Assembly: GCA_949287655.1 (NCBI GenBank)
Contig: CASEHD010000014.1
Coordinates: 1-45,863, forward strand
DNA length: 45,863 nucleotides
From: an uncultured Christensenella sp.
GTDB taxonomy: Bacteria > Bacillota > Clostridia > Christensenellales > UBA3700
Reading direction: 5' to 3'
The notes beneath the pieces were generated by a model. That model did no database searches. It had not been told where the DNA came from and was given only the letters and a program-made list of their open reading frames with translations. Below, piece by piece: positions 1 to 8,100 of the stretch (its first letter is position 1; each line of letters starts with the position of its first letter). Position numbers and translations under genes: made by a program.

Positions 1-1
1 C

Positions 2-133
2 AACGATATGGCGAAGAAGACCAACGTCGGGCTGAGTGATTATCTCGAATACGCATCCGAAAAGGCTACCGTGGACGAACTCAAAATGCAGAACAGTTAT
101 TTCATTAACACTCTGTATAAAGACGGTAAATAA
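2..133 (+). CDS. C-terminal part of an unidentified gene upstream of rep
   Basis: An open frame enters from the left edge and stops with TAA at 131-133, giving about 43 residues. An ATG at 8 is in frame, but no ribosome binding site can be judged because the window begins there. The visible part is hydrophilic and charged with no recognisable motif. It ends 12 bases before the Rep start, and the Rep ribosome binding site overlaps its stop codon, so the two are very probably co-transcribed. A small replication or copy-control protein would fit that position, but nothing in the sequence proves it. Confidence 0.5.
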   Translation, partial: NDMAKKTNVGLSDYLEYASEKATVDELKMQNSYFINTLYKDGK

Positions 134-145
134 GGAGGTGATAAT

Positions 146-1180
146 ATGCCGTACAGCAACTGCAAAATTTATTTTGACGGGAGTCATTATATCGCAATTC
201 CGCACACGGAACGTCCTGCGAAAAAAAGGTCTGTTCGGATCGATGAAGAAATAGACGTTATGCACGCAAATATAAAGTCTGAGTGTCAAGAGGTGGAAAC
301 TGACGAACTGCCTTTTTCTGTCGATAAAGAAGAAGCTGAAAATGATGCTGAATTAACCGTGAGCAACAAGGATGGCGATAAAGAAGCATTTAATGAACTG
401 CCGAGACAGGAAACTAATAAGGAGATGTTTGAAAGGCTATACGCTGAAAATATTAACATGAAAAGAAACGAACGTAAAAGTTTTATTCTCAAAGAGATGC
501 TTCCGTATTTCAAAAACAGAAAGACTGCGAAGCTTTATGTTGACAGTCAGTTTGAGAGAAAACAACGCAATCTTATCTGCCGGCGTATCAGATTGACAAG
601 AAAGATAAATTTGCAGGAGTTTAACTACTTCTGCACGTTTACGTATGACGGGGCAAAACTGTCTGAAAGCGATTTTAAGAAAAAGCTGAGATGTTGCTTC
701 AAGATGATGTGCCACAGAAAGAAGTGGAAGTATGCCGGAGTTTGGGAAAGGTCTCCGGAAAAGAAAAGACTGCATTTTCACGGTTTGTTTTACATTCCTG
801 AGGGAAGCATGCCGGGTGAACTGATAGTCGTTAAAGACTATTCTCCGATAAAAGACAAAGTGCAGGTAACTACCCAAAATACGTACTTCAACGAACGTTT
901 CGGCAGATCTGATTTTAAGTCGGTTGACAGCAAAACCGATCTCGGCAGCGCGATAGCATATTTGGCAAAGTATATGGAAAAGACAGGAGAAAAGATTGTA
1001 TATTCAAAAGGTCTTCCGCAATTCTTCTATTCTGATATCGAAGATGACGATATTGTCTGCAAAATAGGTGTTGAGGAATCGAAATTATTGCTCTTTGACA
1101 ACTTCATATGCTGGGACGAGGGCGAGTATATCGGACCGGTAAGCAAGGACGTGATAGAAAAACTTCGCAAAGGCAACTGA
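146..1180 (+). CDS. Rolling-circle replication initiator (HUH endonuclease, Rep-like)
   Basis: This 344-residue protein carries the signature of a rolling-circle replication initiator, which nicks one strand at an origin through a catalytic tyrosine. Visible are a hydrophobic beta-strand motif FCTFTYDG (residues 162-169), the metal-binding HUH motif HFH (210-212) in the context RLHFHGLF, and a tyrosine motif YLAKY (272-276) in the order expected for plasmid and microvirus Rep proteins. The first 110 residues are acidic and low in complexity and may be a separate regulatory part. The start ATG at 146 has AGGAGGT eight bases upstream. Two strong hairpins follow within 200 bases and could be its target. 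A relaxase is the main alternative, but the short length and the YxxKY spacing favour a Rep. Function is inferred from motifs only. Confidence 0.8.
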   Translation: MPYSNCKIYFDGSHYIAIPHTERPAKKRSVRIDEEIDVMHANIKSECQEVETDELPFSVDKEEAENDAELTVSNKDGDKEAFNELPRQETNKEMFERLYAENINMKRNERKSFILKEMLPYFKNRKTAKLYVDSQFERKQRNLICRRIRLTRKINLQEFNYFCTFTYDGAKLSESDFKKKLRCCFKMMCHRKKWKYAGVWERSPEKKRLHFHGLFYIPEGSMPGELIVVKDYSPIKDKVQVTTQNTYFNERFGRSDFKSVDSKTDLGSAIAYLAKYMEKTGEKIVYSKGLPQFFYSDIEDDDIVCKIGVEESKLLLFDNFICWDEGEYIGPVSKDVIEKLRKGN

Positions 1181-1216
1181 AATACAGTAAAAGGATATAC
1201 GTCAAAAACAAAATGC

Positions 1217-1278
1217 CGCGAGACGGAAAAGCGGAAGTCGCAAAAAGCGGTTCAGCGGGCGACTCCGCTTCCGTCGCG
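1217..1278. repeat. Large imperfect hairpin downstream of rep
   Basis: The arms 1217-1241 and 1259-1278 are complementary over about 20 base pairs with small bulges (two, two and one extra bases in the left arm); the loop is about 17 bases. It lies 36 bases after the Rep stop and has no run of T after it, so a simple terminator is less likely than an origin-type structure. It forms a pair with the next hairpin. Confidence 0.7.
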
Positions 1279-1307
1279 CTTTGTTTGAGTTATCCTGCTG
1301 ATTTCAG

Positions 1308-1375
1308 CCTTGCGTGTGCTTGTCGCGGCGGCGCGAAGCGCCGGCGCTCTCGTATCAAGACAAGCACACGCAAGG
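1308..1375. repeat. Perfect 17-bp inverted repeat with an inner GC hairpin; candidate replication origin
   Basis: Positions 1308-1324 and 1359-1375 are perfect 17-bp reverse complements (CCTTGCGTGTGCTTGTC and its complement). The 34-base spacer holds a second small hairpin, CGGCGC-GAA-GCGCCG, at 1329-1343. Such a cruciform next to an HUH Rep is typical of a double- or single-strand origin. No T-run follows. The nick site cannot be assigned from sequence alone. Confidence 0.65.
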
Positions 1376-1397
1376 GTTGCAAAATTGATTTAGTATT

Positions 1398-1425
1398 TTG
1401 ACAACAAATCATTATGTTTTATTAT
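1398..1425 (+). promoter_or_regulatory. Sigma-A type promoter 1 for the cargo cassette
   Basis: TTGACA (1398-1403), a 16-base spacer, and TATTAT (1420-1425). It would transcribe toward the XRE gene at 1495. Confidence 0.5.
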
Positions 1426-1440
1426 GTGCACCCTGAATTG

Positions 1441-1469
1441 TTTACTTATAGGCTATATTATGATATAAT
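1441..1469 (+). promoter_or_regulatory. Sigma-A type promoter 2 for the cargo cassette
   Basis: TTTACT (1441-1446), a 17-base spacer, and TATAAT (1464-1469), 26 bases before the XRE start codon. It is the closer and better placed of two tandem promoters. Confidence 0.65.
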
Positions 1470-1494
1470 TTTATTTAAATGAGGAGGGGTTTTT

Positions 1495-1743
1495 ATGTGG
1501 ATATTTGAAGCAATTGGCAAAAGATTATCAAAACTATGCTATGAAAAGGAAATCAGCGTATATTCTCTTGCGAACAAGTGTGGGATTTCGTGTTCAAATT
1601 TTAAAAATATTTTATACGGTAAAAGTACTAATCCCGAAATCAAAATTATTTTACATATCTGCAATGGTTCGAATATTCCGTTTGCAGATTCTTTCGATTC
1701 TCCTAGCTTTGATAACTACAAAAATTTTAAAGACTTATTGTAA
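1495..1743 (+). CDS. XRE-family helix-turn-helix regulator
   Basis: An 82-residue protein made almost entirely of one Cro/C1-type DNA-binding domain (about residues 5-65). It shows the usual order of an amphipathic first helix, the pair SVYSLANKCGIS and CSNFKNILYGKST, and a final helix. The start ATG has a strong GAGGAGGGG site five bases upstream. The ECF sigma gene begins six bases after its stop, so they form one transcript. It is likely to control the cassette, perhaps acting on its own double promoter, but the operator is not identified. Base composition is AT-rich like the genes that follow and unlike the Rep gene before it. Confidence 0.85.
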   Translation: MWIFEAIGKRLSKLCYEKEISVYSLANKCGISCSNFKNILYGKSTNPEIKIILHICNGSNIPFADSFDSPSFDNYKNFKDLL

Positions 1744-1749
1744 TGCCAT

Positions 1750-2268
1750 ATGTTTCAATTTACAGATAAAATCAAACAATGTGTTACTAAGATTAAGCGC
1801 GGAAAAACAGATGCTTTTTCTGAATTTTATGATTTAACCTTTTCTAAAATGATGTTTTATGCTAAGAGTTATTTGATTAATAAACAGGCGGCTGAGGACA
1901 TTGTAAATGAAGTGTATGTAAAGTTTTGTCAGAACATTGAAAGCATTGATGCGGATAAAAATGTAATGAATTGGCTTATCAAAGTCACTAAAAACACAGC
2001 ACTGAACTATAATCGTAAAATGAAAGAAGTCCCCTGTGATCACATAAATTCTTATAATGAAGACATTCCATCTATTGACCTTGAAGATAAGATTGTTTTA
2101 AGAGAGACTATATTGGATTTGGATGAGTATAACAAAAAACTTTTTTATTTATATTATGTCGAAGAAAAAACTATAAGAAGTATAGGGAAATTATTAAATA
2201 AATCAAAAACAGTCATATGGAAAGAGATAAAAGCATTGAATGAAAAGATTAAAAAAAGATTGGAATAA
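1750..2268 (+). CDS. ECF-type RNA polymerase sigma factor
   Basis: This 172-residue protein has the two-domain layout of extracytoplasmic-function sigma factors: region 2 at about residues 20-90, with the typical AEDIVNEVYVKF helix and an NWLIKVTKNTALNYNRK segment, and region 4 with a helix-turn-helix at about 120-170. Such proteins direct polymerase to a small set of promoters and are often held by a membrane anti-sigma factor. The start codon lies six bases after the XRE stop with no clear ribosome binding site, so translation is probably coupled. The cassette contains secreted and membrane-anchored proteins and a candidate anti-sigma gene at 3173. The shared motif at 2271, 3845 and 5091 may be its target. 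Confidence 0.85.
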   Translation: MFQFTDKIKQCVTKIKRGKTDAFSEFYDLTFSKMMFYAKSYLINKQAAEDIVNEVYVKFCQNIESIDADKNVMNWLIKVTKNTALNYNRKMKEVPCDHINSYNEDIPSIDLEDKIVLRETILDLDEYNKKLFYLYYVEEKTIRSIGKLLNKSKTVIWKEIKALNEKIKKRLE

Positions 2269-2270
2269 TG

Positions 2271-2300
2271 GGACAAAGACGCTTTATTATGTGTAGTATT
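2271..2300 (+). promoter_or_regulatory. Candidate ECF promoter motif, copy A
   Basis: GGACAAAG at 2271-2278, then 13 bases, then TGTAGTATT at 2292-2300, upstream of the C39-like peptidase gene. The same two blocks with 12-base spacing recur at 3845-3873, and a variant lies at 5091. Confidence 0.4.
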
Positions 2301-2323
2301 TGTACGATAGGAGATAATGATTA

Positions 2324-3172
2324 ATGAAAAACAATTATATAACCAAAGTTACCAGCATTATAGTTTTTATGTTGATTATCGTCATGATTATATCGTTTTC
2401 CGTAACAGTATTTGCAGAGGAGGATGATACGATTTATTATGATGGTGGAAATAATATGACAGCTTATTCTACAAATACGTATCATGTCAACTATCCTGAA
2501 AGTGCTAGAATTATCAGGACTCAAAGTGTCTTTTTGGAAAATGAATGTCCCACATATCAGAACGTAAATTCGTCTTTGACTAACTGCTGCGCAAATGTTT
2601 CAGGTGCCATGTTATTGGGTTTTTATGACAGATATTATGAAAGTCTAATACCTAATATTTCAGCTTTTTCTGAACGAATGGGGATTTATTTGCCTTATGG
2701 ATTCATGAGAAATTATGTTCAACCAGTGATAAATGATTTGTATAGTAGAATGGGTACAAATACAATTGAGCCGGGTACAAGTGAAAGTCAGTTTTTCAAT
2801 GGGCTTGAATCCTATTGCAGAGATAAGCAAGCAACAGTAATTAAACAGAGTGTGAAGTCAGGTTCAGGCCTGAATTTATCGGCGATTGAACAAGCATTTG
2901 AGGATGGGAAAATTGTTGCAGTTTTTTCTTCTAAACATAACGTTTTGACTGTGAGTAATAATGCACTAAGCATTTCTTGTTCAGACGTACCTCATATTTT
3001 CGTTATTTACGGATACGATAAATTTACAGTATATTCTGAAAATAATAGTATAATTGACGAATATTATGTTTTACAAGGATCTAAAGGTGTAGAAAGTGCG
3101 TTTGATGCAGTTTATTTGGATAGTGAATACTTTACTGTTGACAATGCTTACATTATAGAAATAGGTGAATAA
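2324..3172 (+). CDS. Secreted C39-like cysteine peptidase
   Basis: A 282-residue protein with a long hydrophobic signal peptide ending near VFA at about residue 31. The rest resembles the C39-like papain-fold peptidases (Peptidase_C39_2): the sequence NCCANVSGAMLLGFYDR places a candidate nucleophile at Cys89 (Cys88 is adjacent), and VPHIFVIYGYDKF supplies the candidate histidine, His224, followed by a YYVLQGSK strand. It would act outside the cell or at the cell surface, and the substrate is unknown. It lies downstream of the sigma gene with its own TAGGAGA ribosome site. Its stop codon directly abuts the ATG of the next gene (TAAATG). Sequence identity to the N-terminal domain of the giant protein at 5135 looks low, but the fold seems the same. 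Confidence 0.7.
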   Translation: MKNNYITKVTSIIVFMLIIVMIISFSVTVFAEEDDTIYYDGGNNMTAYSTNTYHVNYPESARIIRTQSVFLENECPTYQNVNSSLTNCCANVSGAMLLGFYDRYYESLIPNISAFSERMGIYLPYGFMRNYVQPVINDLYSRMGTNTIEPGTSESQFFNGLESYCRDKQATVIKQSVKSGSGLNLSAIEQAFEDGKIVAVFSSKHNVLTVSNNALSISCSDVPHIFVIYGYDKFTVYSENNSIIDEYYVLQGSKGVESAFDAVYLDSEYFTVDNAYIIEIGE

Positions 3173-3841
3173 ATGAAAAACAAAGAAAAAAGAGAACTGG
3201 GAAAACAATTATTCAGAGACAAAGGCAATAAAGAGCGTACGGTAAATCTTTGTTCTGAAATACTGGATGAGAATAGTTCCCGCAAAAATGAAATGAAATT
3301 TAATTTTAAGTTGTCTATCATCAGCGCAATATGTGTTCTCACAGTTATCGCTGTTGTCCTGGCGGTAGTATTGCCTATATATTTTAACGAATCTGATACG
3401 CCGATGGAAGACAATCAATTCTATTGTGAACAATCTGAATTGAAAAAATATATTGTTGATGATCCGCAATTATTTTATGAGGAAAACAAATTGAGTTGTA
3501 GATATTTAATAGAACAGTCGACCGGATTGTGGTGGGCATATTATGACGCAGATAATAGCTTGGTCGGAGTGGAGCAAGAAATATTGGCATTTGATGACGA
3601 AGTTATTGATACCGGGATTCTGTTGATTTATTATTCCAATTATACTATGACTAATATTGAAGAAATAGTTTTTTCTGTTATGGAAAAGGACGGAATAAAA
3701 ATCAGCTATGCGACTTCAGAGCGAGGGGCAAAATATTCTCACGAAATACTGTTTGAATTTGAGGGATATAAATATTATTTCAAACTTACATCGAGTTCAG
3801 ATGATGTTATTGAAAAATATTTTGATTTAATTACCAAATAG
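3173..3841 (+). CDS. Single-pass membrane protein, possible anti-sigma factor
   Basis: This 222-residue protein has a charged N-terminal stretch of about 45 residues, one transmembrane helix at about 47-71, and an extracellular domain of about 150 residues with no motif I recognise. The inside-membrane-outside plan and its place two genes after an ECF sigma factor fit a membrane anti-sigma factor, but the short cytoplasmic part shows no zinc-binding or other known anti-sigma signature. Its ATG follows the peptidase stop without a gap, so they are translated together. The partner peptidase could process the outer domain. That is a guess from gene order. Confidence 0.5.
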   Translation: MKNKEKRELGKQLFRDKGNKERTVNLCSEILDENSSRKNEMKFNFKLSIISAICVLTVIAVVLAVVLPIYFNESDTPMEDNQFYCEQSELKKYIVDDPQLFYEENKLSCRYLIEQSTGLWWAYYDADNSLVGVEQEILAFDDEVIDTGILLIYYSNYTMTNIEEIVFSVMEKDGIKISYATSERGAKYSHEILFEFEGYKYYFKLTSSSDDVIEKYFDLITK

Positions 3842-3844
3842 CGC

Positions 3845-3873
3845 GGACAAAGTACATTTTTACTTGTAGTATT
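3845..3873 (+). promoter_or_regulatory. Candidate ECF promoter motif, copy B
   Basis: GGACAAAG at 3845-3852, 12 bases, then TGTAGTATT at 3865-3873, a few bases after the stop of the membrane protein and upstream of the pseudogene at 3937. Confidence 0.4.
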
Positions 3874-3936
3874 AATAGGAAAAAGTCTATCTTGCGATGA
3901 ATATTTTCCAAATAATATCGAAAAGGAGAAGTAAAA

Positions 3937-4266
3937 ATGTAGATAACAAAAGCGAGATTAAAAACATTACTTTTAGCAACAAGTGTGTTTGTTTTGTTTG
4001 CCATGGCATTGGTACTGATATTTTGTATTAATGACACAAAAGCTTATGCACAGGAAAATGCACTTTCGCACGAATTGAAAATCAAACTTGGTAATCAATT
4101 TTTTTGGTAAAAAATGATGTCGCAATATCTGATATGCCGGTAGAAATAACGGTAGAAGCAAGTTTTAATTATATGGATTTCAATATGTTTTACTGATGAG
4201 GAAATGCATGAAACATTTAATAAGGAAATTCAAATGGCAAACCAGACTAGAGGGAGATGTCGATAG
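3937..4266 (+). pseudogene. Broken gene for a small secreted protein
   Basis: An AAGGAGAAG ribosome site precedes an ATG at 3937 whose second codon is a TAG stop. The frame then continues with a convincing signal peptide (hydrophobic core, ending near AYAQ) until TAA at 4108-4110. A shift at the seven-T run 4099-4105 restores an open frame reading FFLVKNDVAISDMP. A second shift near 4190 restores another stretch ending at the TAG of 4264-4266. Three lesions in about 330 bases point to decay rather than one sequencing error, though the T-run could be an error or a slippage site. The original product would be a secreted protein of about 105 residues with no recognised domain. Confidence 0.65.
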
Positions 4267-5012
4267 TGAAGAAAAAATCTAAAATAGTTTTATTATGCGT
4301 GCTGGCGGTAGTCGTTGTCGCAATAACTGTTGCTTGCGTATGGATTGAAATGGCAAACAATCCAAAATTTTATTCTTATGAGGACCATTATAAAAACGTG
4401 TCTGAAATTGCCGAAGAAAAGGTTGGAAAAGGCAATTACAATATAGAAACATTATATGACGCAGACGAGAATGTGTTTGGTTTTTTGGTGGAGTATTATG
4501 CGACTTTCGACACATATGACGTCGTTATGATTCACAATCCGTCTTTTTTGCAGAAAGTAGCGGGTGTCAGTATGTATTGCGGTGCAGACGGAAGTTTTAT
4601 GCGTTATAAGATCAGAAACGACGAAACGCTTGTGCTTGAAGAGAATGGCATACGTTGGGAAAGGACTGGGAAACAAGGACTGAAGATAGAGCGAAACGGA
4701 GAGATTTTTGCGTATCTGGACCATGACGATTATCCGAATAGATTATGGGAAATAAACGAAAACGGAAACGGCGTAATGTATACGGAATCCCCGTTCAGAC
4801 TTGCGGACGTAAACAATGAAAAGAAATATTATCTCGAAATAGACATCGACGGAAATATTGAATACATACCTGCTGTTAAAATCGGCGATAAATTTCTCAA
4901 TCTGATCTCTTTGGAAGAATTTGATTATAATCATGATTGTGAAGAAGGCGAGCAAGCTGTGATGGAAATTGAATTTATTTCGCATAAAACAAATGGCAAT
5001 TTTCAAGCGTAA
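4266..5012 (+). CDS. Membrane-anchored extracellular protein of unknown function
   Basis: The open frame can begin at ATG 4257, but the AGGGAG ribosome site at 4251-4256 touches that codon. GTG at 4266 is nine bases away and is the better start, giving 248 residues. The protein has a lysine-rich start, one hydrophobic helix (about 7-25) and a beta-rich, mostly acidic extracellular domain. I recognise no catalytic motif. A cysteine at the end of the hydrophobic segment (TVAC) only partly matches a lipobox. It sits between the pseudogene and the giant protein on the same strand and has the same AT-rich codon use, so it belongs to the cassette. Confidence 0.65.
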   Translation: MKKKSKIVLLCVLAVVVVAITVACVWIEMANNPKFYSYEDHYKNVSEIAEEKVGKGNYNIETLYDADENVFGFLVEYYATFDTYDVVMIHNPSFLQKVAGVSMYCGADGSFMRYKIRNDETLVLEENGIRWERTGKQGLKIERNGEIFAYLDHDDYPNRLWEINENGNGVMYTESPFRLADVNNEKKYYLEIDIDGNIEYIPAVKIGDKFLNLISLEEFDYNHDCEEGEQAVMEIEFISHKTNGNFQA

Positions 5013-5090
5013 TATCTAAGCGATAAATATATGAAACAAAGCAAAGAAGTGAGATAAACAAAAAACTTAGCTTTATAACATTAACGCACG

Positions 5091-5119
5091 GGATAAAGTT
5101 ACAGCTTATTATAAAATAC
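5091..5119 (+). promoter_or_regulatory. Candidate ECF promoter motif, variant copy C
   Basis: GGATAAAG at 5091-5098 followed by a CTTATTATAAAATA block, just upstream of the ribosome site of the giant surface protein. It matches copy A both in the GGGAYAAAG part and in the following CTTWATTAT part. Confidence 0.35.
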
Positions 5120-5134
5120 CGGAGGAAAACTAAT

Positions 5135-8100
5135 ATGTTTACTAAAAATAAGAAAAATTTAATAATAATAACCATATTCGCTATTATTGTAGCCGCGATT
5201 GTAGGAATAAATATTTGTACTAATTATTCTGAATATTGCTATACTGAGGAAGGCTATATAAATAGCAGCGCAGATGAAATTATGTTAAACACAGGAATTA
5301 CTAACAGAAATGAGACGGAACAAGTGATTTCGGGTGCAAATTTAAGTCAGTCATCTCTTTCAATTGATGATTTTACAGAAGTGACTTACATAGATAATGT
5401 AGTATATTTTTTAAATAATCCAAAGCATCATCCCAATGATAGCTCAACAGAAAATTATAATTCCGAAGGGGTTTGTACTACTGTAGCAATTCAAATGCTA
5501 ATGGGATATCATAATTATTATTCGGATAGAAGGATTATCCCGGACAGTTATTTATCAGAGGACTATGGTGATTTAACTAAATATCCAGTAACAGAATTTC
5601 AAGGTATTGCACCAAATCAAGGGGAGGAAGCGATAGGAACAGAAAACAATTTTTTTAGTGCTTTATATGATTTAACAGTATTCGCTGATGTCCCAGGTAT
5701 AGGTCAAAATATTTTTTCAGTTGCAGATGCTGCAGAGAAATTCGTTGAGGAATATTCCGCAGTCCCGAAAGATGAAATTATCATTAGTGCAAGCCTTTTT
5801 TCTGAACAAGAAGCAAAGGAAAATATAGATAACGGCAATCCAATAGTTTTAGGCTTCTCTCCCATATTTTCAAGTGCAGATAGCTTTCATGTTGTAGTAG
5901 CGTACGGTTATGCAAAGTTAGATAACGAGTTCGGATTCTTGGTACACTATGGACATGGAGATTCAAAAACTCAAGTTTGGATTCCTTCAAGTTGGATTGG
6001 ATTTCAAGTTAGTATGGAAGTAAATCATGTGCATAACTACGTTGATTCCTATAATAATGTTGTCAGAATTGGTATGACGCCTACTTACAGGGAGCTACGG
6101 TGTAGCGATTGTGGATCAGAAATTTTAGATGAATTATTTTTAATTAATGATACTGCAAATGAATTGACGAAAGTAAAATACAATATTACAGGAGATATTG
6201 AAATACCGGAAAAATTATACGGAACAGAAATTTATTGTATAGGACAAAGTGCATTTGAATCTCAAAATGCTTTGGCGAGTGTTTCTTTTTCAAATAATAT
6301 TGAAACAATAAAATCAAAAGCATTTAAGAATTGTATGATACTTGAAACAATACAATTAAGTATAAATAATAATATCAGTAAGATTGAAAGCAATGCGTTT
6401 GAAAATTGTCAAAACTTAAAAGGGTCGTATTATTTGACGACTCTAAGACATATTGGAGAAGCTGCTTTCAAAAATTGTAACGCTATTACAAGTTTGAGAA
6501 ATATGAATAATGTAGAATTTATAGGAAATGAGGCGTTTTATAATTGTACAAATTTATTGAATATTTCATTGCCTGATGTAACATCTTATATTGGAGAAAA
6601 GGCTTTCGGGAAGTGCATTAATTTAAATATATCTGTGGATGGAGAAAACACTGAATACTGTGCAATAAATAATATAATTTATGACAAGGAAATAAATACA
6701 ATATTCACTGCTGGGGATGTTTCATCAAATTTAATAATCCCTAATTCTGTTAACAAAATTTCATCATACGCATTTGCAGGCAATAGTAATTTGGAGAGTT
6801 TACATTGTAATAATGCGATAATTATAGGAGCAAATGCTTTTGCCGATTGCGAAAATTTAGAAAACGTCTATTTTTATTCTATCTATACGCCGCAGTTGGA
6901 TACAGATGCATTCGCAAACGATACGTTTATTTTGTATGTACCTTACAATTATCAGACTAATTATGAAGATGTTTTTTCAGAGTATAGTCCATATATTGAC
7001 TCTATTGATATACAGGTTCAGTTTAAAGATGATGGCGCAGTATTGGGTACGCAAGACGTTTTATATGGATCATTGATAAATTATCCTTCAATACCGACAA
7101 AAATCGGCTATACTTTCGAAGGATGGTATGATGCTGACGGAGAAAAGTATATTGATGCTGACGGAAATGGTGTAAAACTTGTAGATAAAACAGAAAATTT
7201 TGAATTAGAGGCTCACTGGACAATAAAGAGTTATAAAATAAAAATAAACGGTAACGGATTTATAACATGGCTTGGACCTGACGGATTATCTGAAGAGGAA
7301 TGCGAGATAGAATATGGGACGACAATTTCCTCCATAAATCTTATTGCAGAATTTAAAGCTACAGAACAAGGATATAAGGAGGGTTACATATTCGATCATT
7401 TTGAATATAATGACCAAACAATAAATTGGACAAGCATTCCAGACTTGGGAGAAGATGGTATAATAATAGAGATTGTTCCTCAATGGATAAAAGAAACTCA
7501 TACGATTTATTTTAATACGCTGACCAGTGCTACAATTGGAGCAATTACAAAGCAATACGGTGAAAGTATATCTATTCCCACAGAATTGACCAATACGGGT
7601 TACCATTTTGTAGGTTGGTATCAAAATTCCTCTTATGCAGGTGAAGAAGTAATTTGGGTGACTATGCCTGACTTGACGCCAAAGACACAAAATAATACAT
7701 ATTATAATGCTCAAAATAACGGTTCGGTTCAATTATATGCTAAGTGGGAACAAATTTCGTATAGTATTGTTTACAATTCAAATGGTGGTACGGGAAGTAT
7801 GGCGTCTAGCCAGCACTTTTATCATGAAGAAAAAGAACTCAGTGCATGTAGTTTTACAAAATTTGGATATTATTTTATTGGCTGGTCAACGACGAATAAT
7901 AATAGACCAGTATTTGATAATTGTGAAACGGTTAAAGGATTGACTGAAAGCTCAAGTATTACACTTTATGCGTGTTGGGAACTGCATAGTTTTACTATAG
8001 AAATATGTTATGTTAACGGAGATGCTATGTCAAGCAGTGTACCTGCAAATATTAAAAGTTCTATTGAAAAAGTTATTACTTATGGATCTCCGCAGACAAT

